This document shows positions 32,426 through 40,828 of a DNA stretch of 64,000 nucleotides, piece by piece. Under the pieces are notes generated by a model. The model was not told where the DNA came from. It did not search any database and saw only the letters and a program-made list of their open reading frames with translations. Each line of letters opens with the position of its first letter. Within the stretch, counting starts at the first letter, position 1. Made by a program: the position numbers and the translations under genes. Source of the DNA: Chitinophagaceae bacterium (GTDB lineage: Bacteria > Bacteroidota > Bacteroidia > Chitinophagales > Chitinophagaceae); NCBI GenBank assembly GCA_019752045.1, contig JAIEMP010000001.1:1-64000 (forward strand), in the 5' to 3' direction.

Positions 32426-34648
32426 TTATGCTGCTTTTAAATAGTCTTTCAACTCTTCCAGTACCACTTTTACAGAATGATCTAACTCTGCTGCCAGTAC
32501 TTTCATCTGTGCTTTATCAGCAGGTATAGACAGATCGCTTTTCTCCAGCTCACGCACTTTGTTTGACACAATTTCTTTTACCCCCAGAATGCTGAGTGTT
32601 GTTTTCATATTATGTACAATCTCTTTTAACAGTTCACCATTATTATCTTCAAGTGAATCATGGAGTTTTTTTACTTCCCCCGGTAACAGATGCACTGCTT
32701 TTATCAACACTTCTTCTACATACTCTTTACTGCCGCCTGTTATACGCTGCAGATAATCTATATTAACCAGTTTCAAATGTTCTGTATCTGTTTGCGCATT
32801 CCAATCTGTATAATAATTGAGCAATTCAAATAATTTCTGATCATCAACCGGCTTGGTGAGGTAAGCATTCATCCCTGCATGTATGCTGGCTTGTTGTTCT
32901 TCAGGCTGACTGAATGCGCTTAAACCAATCACAGGTGTCTGCAGTTTTAATTCAGCTCTGATCTTACGGGTGGTTTCCATCCCGTTCATTTCAGGCATCT
33001 GTACATCCATAAGTACAAAATCGTACTTCTTTTGCTTCAGCATTTGTATTGCAATTACACCATTGGCTGCCGTTTCAACACGGTAATGATGTTCTTTTAA
33101 AATAAATCCAAGCAAATCTCTGTTCATTTCGTTATCATCAACTACCAGAATTTCTTTCTGTTGCAGATTGGTTGTTGCTGCAGCAGACACCTGTTTTACC
33201 TCAGGCAGTGCAGATAACAGTTCGCCTTCGTAAATTTTATATGGCAATGTGATCTGAAACTTTGTTCCCATTCCCGGTGATGATGCAGCAGTAATAGTAC
33301 CACCCTGCATTTCAACCAGCTGTTTCACTATGGGCAATCCAAGACCGGTGCCAAAATATTTTTTCGACAACCCCGAATCAACCTGGTAAAACCGCTCAAA
33401 AATATAAGGGAGTTTTTTTTCATCAATACCAATGCCTGTATCGGTAATTGTAAACTGTATCCATACTCTTCCTTCATCTTTTTTATGTACTGATGTACGC
33501 AGTTTTATGTGACCGCTTTCTGTAAACTTTACTGAGTTACCAGTGAGGTTAACCAGTATCTGCATCAGTTTCTTTTCATCACCTTCGAGTCCTGCCGGAA
33601 TATCACCGGAATGATCCATAATAAAAGCGAGGTTCTTACTGTCTGCCCTGTTTTGCATTACATTCTTGAGATTGCTTAATACCTCTTTCAACTGAAACGG
33701 TTCGTTTGCAAACTGAATATAACCCGATTCAAGTTTGGAGTAATCAAGCACATCGTTAATCACTTCCATTAACAGGTTACCTGAAACCTTCATGGCATAG
33801 ATCCACTGTTTCATTTCTGTACGATATTCTTTTTTTAACAACAGATTGGTGTACCCGATTATTGAATTTAAAGGTGTTCTTAACTCATGCGTAACATTGG
33901 AGATAAACTGATCTTTTACAAGTGATGCTTCATGTTCTTTTTTAATTGCTGCAGAAAGCCGCACGTTCAAACGGCCTGTTTCAAGCATTTTGTACAATAC
34001 AAGAAAAGCAATGAGTAACATAAAGATGAGGGAAACAATATTCCATTTCCTGTCTAATGCCAGCAAAGCATTTTTTTGCAATGTAACTGCCTGGTTAAGT
34101 CCTTCAATTTTTGCATTTAAGGTATTTACAAGTTCCTGTGCACTGTAATTTAATTCTGTAAGATTGGTTTTGTTTTCTCTTCCATTCATTAATGCAAGTG
34201 CTTTTGCTGTTTCACCAACTTTGCAGGTTGCCAGTATTTCGCTGTTTATATCAATTCTATTAGAGGCTTTATGAATAAAAATATTTACCAGATATTTTGG
34301 AATATAACCGGCATAATTTGTTTTTACCTGATTCAGATTGTTTTGAATGAGGCGGTTGCCAGACTGATATTGTAAAAGTTTTAAGGTGCCTTTTGTTTGT
34401 ACATAACTTTCGAGATGATGATCATTCTGAGTCATCAGGAACATGGTTTTTTCAACCAGCTGCCGGTACTTTTCATGCTGCAGTACAGAGTCTGTTTTAT
34501 AAGTATGCTCCTGCACTGAATCCAATACTTTAGACTCAATCATGAAATTGAAACCAATACCAACAAATAATACAGTGATAACTGCTGCAAATGCAAGAAT
34601 CCTTTTCAGACGGGGATGACCCTTTATAAAAGGCATAATTGGTTTCAT
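32426..34648 (-). CDS. Hybrid sensor histidine kinase with REC and Hpt domains
   Basis: The 740-residue protein starts at 34648 (MKPIMPFIKGHPRLKRI). One N-terminal helix (about 16-36) is followed by a periplasmic helical sensor (about 37-195, CHASE3-like) and a second helix near 207-225. HisKA has H254 in NVTHELRTPLNS. HATPase_c has DTGIGI and GTGLGLPIVKQL. A receiver domain has phospho-acceptor D548 in LMDVQMPEMNG, and a C-terminal Hpt domain has H679 (IVHNMKTTL). Signal would flow H254-D548-H679 and on to an unlinked response regulator. No adjacent regulator gene is seen. Confidence 0.92.
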   Translation of the reverse strand: MKPIMPFIKGHPRLKRILAFAAVITVLFVGIGFNFMIESKVLDSVQEHTYKTDSVLQHEKYRQLVEKTMFLMTQNDHHLESYVQTKGTLKLLQYQSGNRLIQNNLNQVKTNYAGYIPKYLVNIFIHKASNRIDINSEILATCKVGETAKALALMNGRENKTNLTELNYSAQELVNTLNAKIEGLNQAVTLQKNALLALDRKWNIVSLIFMLLIAFLVLYKMLETGRLNVRLSAAIKKEHEASLVKDQFISNVTHELRTPLNSIIGYTNLLLKKEYRTEMKQWIYAMKVSGNLLMEVINDVLDYSKLESGYIQFANEPFQLKEVLSNLKNVMQNRADSKNLAFIMDHSGDIPAGLEGDEKKLMQILVNLTGNSVKFTESGHIKLRTSVHKKDEGRVWIQFTITDTGIGIDEKKLPYIFERFYQVDSGLSKKYFGTGLGLPIVKQLVEMQGGTITAASSPGMGTKFQITLPYKIYEGELLSALPEVKQVSAAATTNLQQKEILVVDDNEMNRDLLGFILKEHHYRVETAANGVIAIQMLKQKKYDFVLMDVQMPEMNGMETTRKIRAELKLQTPVIGLSAFSQPEEQQASIHAGMNAYLTKPVDDQKLFELLNYYTDWNAQTDTEHLKLVNIDYLQRITGGSKEYVEEVLIKAVHLLPGEVKKLHDSLEDNNGELLKEIVHNMKTTLSILGVKEIVSNKVRELEKSDLSIPADKAQMKVLAAELDHSVKVVLEELKDYLKAA

Positions 34649-34772
34649 AGTGTGGATTTTAGGAAGTGAGAATAGAAAATTACGTCGATTTATGATCACA
34701 ACCAATTGCAGCCATTTGTTTTTCCACTATACGGGCAATGTAAAACTACAGGGAAAAGTACGCACAGGCTCA

Positions 34773-35726
34773 TTACCTGATCATTCGCCAGCACCAACGC
34801 TGCAGTTTGCCTTCAAAATCAAAAGGAGTTGTTGCCTTGGTGATATCATTGATAACTGATGCCTGTATAAGTGTTTCCTGTAACTCAAAGCGCCTAGCAT
34901 TGGTACTGAAATAAAGAATGCCGTCGGGTTTCATGATACGCAGAGTCTGGTTGATGAGTTCAGCATGATCCTGTTGTATATCCAGAATTCCATTCATTTT
35001 TTTGCTGTTGCTGAATGTTGGTGGATCCATGATCACCAGATCAAAACTGTTTGGAGTGAGTGTGTGCAGGTATTGTTTTACATCAGCTGTTTCAAATTTA
35101 TATTTCTTATGATCTACCAGGAAATTGGCTTCAAAATTTTTTTTCGCCCAGTCAATGTATGTGTTTGAAAGATCTACAGTCACCACTTCATCTGCACCAC
35201 CTGCTGCTGCATGTACACTAAACGATCCGGTGTATGCAAACAGATTCAACACTTTTTTTCCTTTGGCTTCACTCATCAGCATTTTTCTTGTTGTACGGTG
35301 ATCGAGAAATAAACCGGTATCCAGATAATCACTCAGGTTAACTAAAAACTTTAACTCATGTTCCTCTACTTCAAAAAAAACTTTTTCTTCTCCTGTTTTC
35401 TGATACTGTGCTAACCGGTTGGTTTTTCGTCTTCGTTCTTTTGTAAAAATATCTTCGCCGCTGATATTCAATACCTGAGCTATTACATCTACGGTACCTT
35501 CCAGCCAGTCCTGATGTTCCTCTTCCGTTAAATGATGTTTTGCTCTGTACTCACTCAAACAAACTTTATCGCCATATACATCAATACTTACAGGAAACTC
35601 GGGCAAATCTTTATCGTATAAACGGTAACAGGAAATGCCCATTCGTTTGGCCTGTTTACTCCGGTGCTTATACACTTTAGAAAGCCTGTTCTGAAACATT
35701 TGTAATTTACCCGACAGCATAATCAT
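34773..35726 (-). CDS. Class I SAM-dependent rRNA methyltransferase (RlmI/RlmK-like)
   Basis: The 317-residue protein resembles the C-terminal part of RlmK/L and RlmI (COG1092). An N-terminal RNA-binding-like region (QNRLSKVYKHRSKQAKRMGI, CYRLYDKDLPEFPVSID) is followed by a Rossmann methyltransferase. That domain has VLNLFAYTGSFSVHAAAGGA near residue 163, VDLSNTYIDWAK and DLVIMDPPTFSNSKKM (the NPPY-like motif is DPPTFS). It likely makes m5C or m7G on 23S rRNA. Met3 or Met10 are alternative starts. Confidence 0.85.
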   Translation of the reverse strand: MIMLSGKLQMFQNRLSKVYKHRSKQAKRMGISCYRLYDKDLPEFPVSIDVYGDKVCLSEYRAKHHLTEEEHQDWLEGTVDVIAQVLNISGEDIFTKERRRKTNRLAQYQKTGEEKVFFEVEEHELKFLVNLSDYLDTGLFLDHRTTRKMLMSEAKGKKVLNLFAYTGSFSVHAAAGGADEVVTVDLSNTYIDWAKKNFEANFLVDHKKYKFETADVKQYLHTLTPNSFDLVIMDPPTFSNSKKMNGILDIQQDHAELINQTLRIMKPDGILYFSTNARRFELQETLIQASVINDITKATTPFDFEGKLQRWCWRMIR

Positions 35727-35790
35727 AATTCATGTGTAGTATCTGCCTTCAAAATTTTTATGAAGAAGGAGTGGATGAGTAAAAGACATG

Positions 35791-36771
35791 TTACAAGGCT
35801 AATAAGCTGCAACCCCTTATATCGCTGTTGTCCATGCGGCCAAAAATTCTGAAACTGCCATCTTCATATACCTCCCCCACATCATCGGTGGCAATAAAAC
35901 AGCAGGAATAAATATTGGCAAGGTCAATAATATTGATCGCTCCTTTTCCCGTTGTACTGATGTGCAAAGGATCATCTTCATCTCTTACCAGCACTTTCAT
36001 CCATGGCGGACAATGAAACAATCCATCTCCCGATGAATAAGCCTGGCTCAACAACTCCGTCATCCCGTATTCAGAATGGATTGCATTTACAGCAAAACTG
36101 TTTTTCAATTGCAGATGGAGTTCTTCTCTTGTAAGTTCTTCTCTTCTGCCTTTCATACCACCGGTTTCAACAATTGTTGTGTTGTGGCATTGCATGTTAT
36201 ACTTCTCAGTAAAATCGAGCAACGCAAAACTCACTCCTATCAACATTGTTTGCTGTCCGTTTGTTTCGAGTAATTGCAATGTTTGATGCAACTGTTCAAA
36301 TTCATTTAGATAAAACCCATTGTTGGGGTGCTGACTTTCATCCATCAGCCGTTTAACCATATATACCAAAGAGGAATGTTTGCGTTCCAGATAGGCAGGT
36401 AACAATCCGAGGAAACACCAGTTTTCAGGATTACCGTAACGGAGTTCAAACCCATTAAAAAAAGCATCTTCATACAAGGCAATACTTTTTACTGCATGTT
36501 TGCTTTGAATGGTTTGTGAGGTGCCGCTGCTTTCAAAAATGATGTCGGGCTCAAATTGGGTGGAGCAAACCATATGCGATTTAAAAAAACTAATAGGCAA
36601 AAAAGGCATCCGGGCATCATTCTTTACACTTTCCTGATCTGTTTTGAGGGAATCGCAAAATAACCGGTATACTTCATTCGTTTCATATTGAAATTGAAAG
36701 GCAGCATATGCCGCCATGCCGAAATTTGCAGCGTTTACCTCAAAAAGATTGTTAACAAATGAAGGAATCAA
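35791..36771 (-). CDS. LuxE/PaaK-like acyl-activating protein
   Basis: The 326-residue protein is related to the LuxE acyl-protein synthetase family and the adenylate-forming PaaK group. It has the phosphate-binding stretch ESSGTSQTIQSKHAV near residue 83. ETGGMKGRREELTREEL near residue 207 and EYGMTELLSQAY near residue 240 follow. A C-terminal IATDDVGEVYEDGSFRIFGRMDNSDIRGC covers the adenylation motifs. No LuxCD partners are near. The start codon is TTG at 36771. In Bacteroidota such genes occur near aromatic or surface-glycan genes, but its substrate is unknown. Confidence 0.8.
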   Translation of the reverse strand: MIPSFVNNLFEVNAANFGMAAYAAFQFQYETNEVYRLFCDSLKTDQESVKNDARMPFLPISFFKSHMVCSTQFEPDIIFESSGTSQTIQSKHAVKSIALYEDAFFNGFELRYGNPENWCFLGLLPAYLERKHSSLVYMVKRLMDESQHPNNGFYLNEFEQLHQTLQLLETNGQQTMLIGVSFALLDFTEKYNMQCHNTTIVETGGMKGRREELTREELHLQLKNSFAVNAIHSEYGMTELLSQAYSSGDGLFHCPPWMKVLVRDEDDPLHISTTGKGAINIIDLANIYSCCFIATDDVGEVYEDGSFRIFGRMDNSDIRGCSLLAL

Positions 36772-36794
36772 TTTTTTACTGCTGTATTAATGCT

Positions 36795-36802
36795 TAAATT
36801 TG
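36795..36802 (+). promoter_or_regulatory. -7 box before the 36821 lipoprotein gene
   Basis: TAAATTTG lies 18 bp before the ATG in the 49-bp gap between divergent genes. Confidence 0.4.
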
Positions 36803-36820
36803 AAATAAGAACATCTCGTA

Positions 36821-37291
36821 ATGAAAGCAAAACTATTATTTCTTTTTTTATTTATCGTTGCACTTGCAGCATGCAAGAAAGATAAATATCAAACAAAACC
36901 GCAACTGTCGTTAAAAAACTTAACCGTTGGCGGTATTCAGGATGCTGCAGGTACAATTGGTTCTACCGTTGAGTTTGAAATTGAAGTAACCGATAAAGAA
37001 GGAGATGTGGAAGACAGTATATTTATTGATAAAGTAGATGCCACGGGTATTTGCCCTGCAAATAGTCTCTTGAGGGATGTATACAAGATCCCCAATTATC
37101 CCAATGAGAGCAACCAGAAAGTACTTTTTAAAGTGCGGTATGCCACAATTAATGTAGCCGGTTACGGTTTGTTAGGTGGCGCCCGATGTTCTCCCAGAAA
37201 AGATACTTCATTTTTCCGCTTTGTTGTTTCTGATAAAGCAAATAATAAAAGTGATACCCTTTTCACCAGTGCTGTAGCTTTGCCCTTTTAA
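36821..37291 (+). CDS. Hypothetical lipoprotein
   Basis: The protein has 156 residues with a signal peptide and lipobox LAAC at C18, then KKDK. The mature part has an Ig/cadherin-like pattern (TIGSTVEFEIEVTDKEGDVEDSIFIDKVDA) typical of small Bacteroidota extracytoplasmic proteins. It is the first gene of the plus-strand run reaching 47503 and starts 49 bp from the divergent LuxE-like gene. Function unknown. Confidence 0.7.
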   Translation: MKAKLLFLFLFIVALAACKKDKYQTKPQLSLKNLTVGGIQDAAGTIGSTVEFEIEVTDKEGDVEDSIFIDKVDATGICPANSLLRDVYKIPNYPNESNQKVLFKVRYATINVAGYGLLGGARCSPRKDTSFFRFVVSDKANNKSDTLFTSAVALPF

Positions 37292-37305
37292 GCATTGCAT
37301 GGAAG

Positions 37306-38139
37306 ATGCAAACATTTAAACGTTTATTCTTTTTTCACCACTTTGTAATTGCCTTAGGTTCTGTTGCTCTTTGTGTACAGACCTTATTGTTATACAGCAA
37401 CACAGCAAGCAGCACCCCGTTGTTGCTGTTTATGTTTTTTGCTACCCTTCTCAGTTATAATACACACTTTTTTTTAGCAGCTGAAAAAAGTAATGCAACT
37501 GCACAGCACCGATGGTTTCAACAAACCAGAATATTTACAATGTTCTTTAATCTGGGAGCTGCTTTGGTAACAATTTGGTATTGGTGGCAACTGAAAGAAA
37601 TCCGTTTGGTTATTGGGCTGTCTGTTTTTATTAATGCCTGTTATACTGCCCCGCTCCTGCTAAACAAACCCATCCGTTTACCAAAACTGCTCACTTATCT
37701 TAAAAGTTATTTTATTGGTTTTGTGTGGGCATGGGCCACAGTACTGTTACCCGTTCTGTTTCTGCAACATTCATTTGGATTGCCGGAAGTACTTCTGTTC
37801 ATCAACCGCTTATTATTGGTGGCTGTTGCCACACTGATTTTCGATTACAGAGACAAACTGCAGGATTTTTCATTTGGCGTTTATACACCGGCGAATAAAA
37901 TGAATGAACAACAGTTCAGCATTTTTTTTAATGCCAATGTTGTTCTTTATGCCATTTCGGTTTTATTCGTCAGCTACATTTTCGATAAGCAGCTGTACTT
38001 GCTTCAACTGCTCTGCTGCCCCTTGCTGCTGGTTCTGTTTCATCTGTCAAAAAAACAAACCCATGAATATTATTATCTGGGCTGGGTCGACGGCATTTTA
38101 ATCCTTTCCCCACTGCTTAGTTTATTCCTGTTGTTTTAA
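37306..38139 (+). CDS. UbiA-like polytopic membrane protein
   Basis: This 277-residue protein has about eight membrane helices. The spacing of helices and the motif FDYRDK near residue 184 (second Asp-rich site of UbiA prenyltransferases) suggest the UbiA family. The first motif NxxxDxxxD is not clear; SYNTHFFLAAEK occupies that place. It may be a degenerate or divergent member. It begins 14 bp after the lipoprotein gene and ends 24 bp before the aminopeptidase gene. Confidence 0.6.
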   Translation: MQTFKRLFFFHHFVIALGSVALCVQTLLLYSNTASSTPLLLFMFFATLLSYNTHFFLAAEKSNATAQHRWFQQTRIFTMFFNLGAALVTIWYWWQLKEIRLVIGLSVFINACYTAPLLLNKPIRLPKLLTYLKSYFIGFVWAWATVLLPVLFLQHSFGLPEVLLFINRLLLVAVATLIFDYRDKLQDFSFGVYTPANKMNEQQFSIFFNANVVLYAISVLFVSYIFDKQLYLLQLLCCPLLLVLFHLSKKQTHEYYYLGWVDGILILSPLLSLFLLF

Positions 38140-38163
38140 TTACATTTGCTAAAACCATGAACG

Positions 38164-39279
38164 ATGGCGAAAGCAGTAAAGACAGCAAAGAAAAAATCAA
38201 TCCTCACTACAGCATCACTCGACTTTTTAAAGCATTATCATAACACCCATTCGCCTGTTGGTTTTGAAACCAGCGGACAGAAAGTATGGCTGGAGTATCT
38301 GAAGCCATATGTTGATACACATTTTTCTGATCCTTACGGAACCGTAGTTGGTGTTGTAAATCCTCAACACAGTTTTAAAGTAGTGATTGAAGCACATGCC
38401 GATGAAATCAGCTGGTTTGTAAATTATATTTCACCCGACGGATTGATTTATTTAAAACGGAATGGCGGTGTTGATCATCAGATTGCTCCTGCAAAACGTG
38501 TATTGATTCATGGAAAGAAAGGAATTGTAAAAGCAGTGTTTGGATGGCCCGCCATTCATACACGTCTCAGCAATCCTGAAGCAAAAGAGCCGCAGCCCAA
38601 AGTAGATAATCTCTTTCTCGATTGCGGTGCAAGAAATAAAAAAGAAGTAGAAGCATTAGGTATTAAAATTGGTTGCGTGGTTACGTATGAAGAAGGGTTT
38701 GATGAACTGGCGCATGATTATTACATAGCCCGTGCATTTGATAACCGTATTGGTGGCTTTATGATTGCGGAAGTTGCAAGGCTGTTGAAAGAAAATAATA
38801 AAAAACTTCCTTACGGCTTATACATTGTAAATGCAGTGCAGGAAGAAATTGGTTTGCGTGGTGCTGAAATGATTGCCCGCCGTATTAAACCCGATGTGGC
38901 TATTGTTACGGATGTAACCCATGACACAACCACTCCCATGATCAGTAAAATTATTGAAGGTGATATCAGTTGTGGTAAAGGACCTTCACTTGCTACTGCA
39001 CCGGCGGTACATAATAAATTACTGGACTTTGTTACTGATATTGCTGAAAAGAAAAAAATTGCTGTGCAATGGCGTTCCTTAAGCCGCAGTACAGGAACCG
39101 ATACAGATTCATTTGCATATGCCAATGATGGTTGCCCATCCGTATTAATCAGCATTCCGCTACGTTACATGCATACCACTGTTGAAATGCTGCATAAAAG
39201 TGATATTGAAAATACCATTATGCTTATGTATGAAACATTACTGGCATTAACGCCTAAAACCAATCTCCGTTATTTATGA
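38164..39279 (+). CDS. M42 family metallopeptidase (aminopeptidase)
   Basis: This 371-residue dinuclear-metal aminopeptidase resembles glutamyl aminopeptidase/FrvX. Metal ligands are seen in VIEAHADEISWFV near residue 76, FDNRIGGFMIAE near residue 192, the general base EE in VQEEIGLRG near residue 226, and TDVTHDTTTP near residue 250. A C-terminal HTTVEMLHKSD gives the last His. It releases N-terminal residues from peptides in the cytoplasm. Its stop codon overlaps the start of the next small gene (ATGA type). Confidence 0.92.
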   Translation: MAKAVKTAKKKSILTTASLDFLKHYHNTHSPVGFETSGQKVWLEYLKPYVDTHFSDPYGTVVGVVNPQHSFKVVIEAHADEISWFVNYISPDGLIYLKRNGGVDHQIAPAKRVLIHGKKGIVKAVFGWPAIHTRLSNPEAKEPQPKVDNLFLDCGARNKKEVEALGIKIGCVVTYEEGFDELAHDYYIARAFDNRIGGFMIAEVARLLKENNKKLPYGLYIVNAVQEEIGLRGAEMIARRIKPDVAIVTDVTHDTTTPMISKIIEGDISCGKGPSLATAPAVHNKLLDFVTDIAEKKKIAVQWRSLSRSTGTDTDSFAYANDGCPSVLISIPLRYMHTTVEMLHKSDIENTIMLMYETLLALTPKTNLRYL

Positions 39280-39449
39280 TGCAGTTATTATACCTTGATC
39301 CCGGAAGCGGAAGTTATTTGATTCAGGTGATCATTGCCGGGGTGCTGGCAGTATTGTTTTATTTCAAGAACACCTGGAACTGGATCAAAAGTTTTTTCAT
39401 TAAAACAACTCCCAAAAACGAAGAGGAAAAGAATGAATCAAGCGATTAA
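39276..39449 (+). CDS. Small DPGSGS membrane protein
   Basis: The 57-residue protein is too short for standard gene calling. It starts at the ATG overlapping the M42 stop codon (Met2 is an alternative). It reads MMQLLYLDPGSGSYL, then a single transmembrane helix (IQVIIAGVLAVLFYF), a basic/aromatic stretch and an acidic tail. I recall similar YLDPGSGS micro-proteins next to methyltransferase and phosphatase-like glycan genes in other phyla, so it is a likely functional partner. Its 3' end overlaps the next gene by 17 nt, so the two are coupled in translation. Confidence 0.75.
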   Translation: MMQLLYLDPGSGSYLIQVIIAGVLAVLFYFKNTWNWIKSFFIKTTPKNEEEKNESSD

Positions 39450-40809
39450 ACCAAATGCTGCTTCATTCCGTGATCCATCCGGGTTTATTTATGAAAAGGA
39501 TGGAACTATATACAGATTCGTTTCATCTGCATATCAACAGCATTATGATCTGCTGCAATCATCGGGCCTTGCTGATGAGCTGATCAAACAGAAAAAACTA
39601 CTGCCCTTTACTGAGATCAATGAAAACCACACAAGCCGTGCTGATTGGTATAAAACACTGCAACCTCAGTTACTTCCATTCGTATCGTATGCATGGGAAT
39701 GGAGTTTTGATCAATTAAAAGATGCTGCATTAACTACACTGTCTATTTGCAGTGCTTCGTTGAAAAAAGGTATGATTTTGAAAGATGCCACGCATACCAA
39801 TATTCAGTTTGTAAATGGAAGGGCCAAATTAATTGATACGCTTTCATTTGAACGTTACACCGAAGGTGAACCATGGGTTGCTTATCGCCAGTTTTGTGAA
39901 TGCTTTCTCAACCCTTTACTGCTGGCAGCTTACAAAGGAATTGAAGCGCATAAACTATTGCTGAGTTATCCGGAAGGTGTTCCTGCTGCACTTACTGCTA
40001 ACTTGCTTCCGTTTAAAACAAAGTTGAAACCGGTTATATACCTGCATGTGCATTTGCATGCAAATCTTTCCGGAAAGGCAGATGCAAGTACAGCAAAACA
40101 AACAAAGAAAGTTACTCTGAAAAATATGGAGCAGATCATTCAAAGTCTGCACGATTGTATCTCCGGTCTTACTCTCCCAACGCAACAAACAACCTGGAAT
40201 AATTATTACGATGAAACCATCCTGAGCGATCAATACCTCTCCGAAAAAAAGAAACTGGTTGCTGCATGGCTTGGGGAGATCAACTATTCATCTGTTATTG
40301 ATTTGGGTGCAAACGAAGGTGAATTTTCTCTGCTCTGCAAAAAAGAAGCACTGGTTGTTGCAACAGATTTTGACAGTGCCTGCATCAACTCCCTGTACAC
40401 AAAATTAAAAGCTGAAAAGCTGCAGCATATTATTCCGTTGATTGTTGATCTTACTTACCCATCTCCATCTTTAGGTTGGGCAAATGCAGAGCGTACAGCT
40501 TTTTTCAAAAGAAAAACATATGATCTGGGCTTTGCACTGGCGCTCATCCATCATCTGGCAATTGCTAAGAATATTTCATTTGATCAAATAGCTTTATTCT
40601 TATCTGACATTTGTAATGAGCTGATCATAGAGTTTGTGCCGAAAACGGATCCAAAAGTGAAGGGCATGCTGCAATGGAGAAAGGATATTTTTGAACAGTA
40701 TACTGAGGAAAAGTTTGAAAAAAGTTTTGGAGAACATTTTATGTTGAAAAAGAAAACAGCTGTCCCCGGTTCGGAAAGAACGCTTTATCATTATCAGAAA
40801 AAACAGTAA
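39433..40809 (+). CDS. SAM-dependent methyltransferase with N-terminal kinase-like region
   Basis: The start at 39433 (MNQAIKPNAASFRDPSGF) gives 458 residues; the reading from 39334 runs across the small upstream gene in another frame and is rejected. Residues 1-230 hold a kinase-like catalytic loop: LKDATHTNIQFVNG with D118 and N123, followed by D135 in KLIDTLSFE. That is D-x4-N-x11-D, as in aminoglycoside-phosphotransferase-type kinases. The C-terminal Rossmann methyltransferase has VIDLGANEG at 288-296, TDFD after strand 2 and ALIHHLAIAKN. The target is unknown, probably a surface glycan or lipid-linked sugar. Confidence 0.82.
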   Translation: MNQAIKPNAASFRDPSGFIYEKDGTIYRFVSSAYQQHYDLLQSSGLADELIKQKKLLPFTEINENHTSRADWYKTLQPQLLPFVSYAWEWSFDQLKDAALTTLSICSASLKKGMILKDATHTNIQFVNGRAKLIDTLSFERYTEGEPWVAYRQFCECFLNPLLLAAYKGIEAHKLLLSYPEGVPAALTANLLPFKTKLKPVIYLHVHLHANLSGKADASTAKQTKKVTLKNMEQIIQSLHDCISGLTLPTQQTTWNNYYDETILSDQYLSEKKKLVAAWLGEINYSSVIDLGANEGEFSLLCKKEALVVATDFDSACINSLYTKLKAEKLQHIIPLIVDLTYPSPSLGWANAERTAFFKRKTYDLGFALALIHHLAIAKNISFDQIALFLSDICNELIIEFVPKTDPKVKGMLQWRKDIFEQYTEEKFEKSFGEHFMLKKKTAVPGSERTLYHYQKKQ

Positions 40810-40828
40810 AACCACCTGCGTTTTCTTC

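Noticed and set aside
39334-39432. Longer start for the methyltransferase gene
   Set aside because: The added 33 residues run through the small DPGSGS gene in another frame and lack family similarity; the ATG at 39433 gives the expected start.
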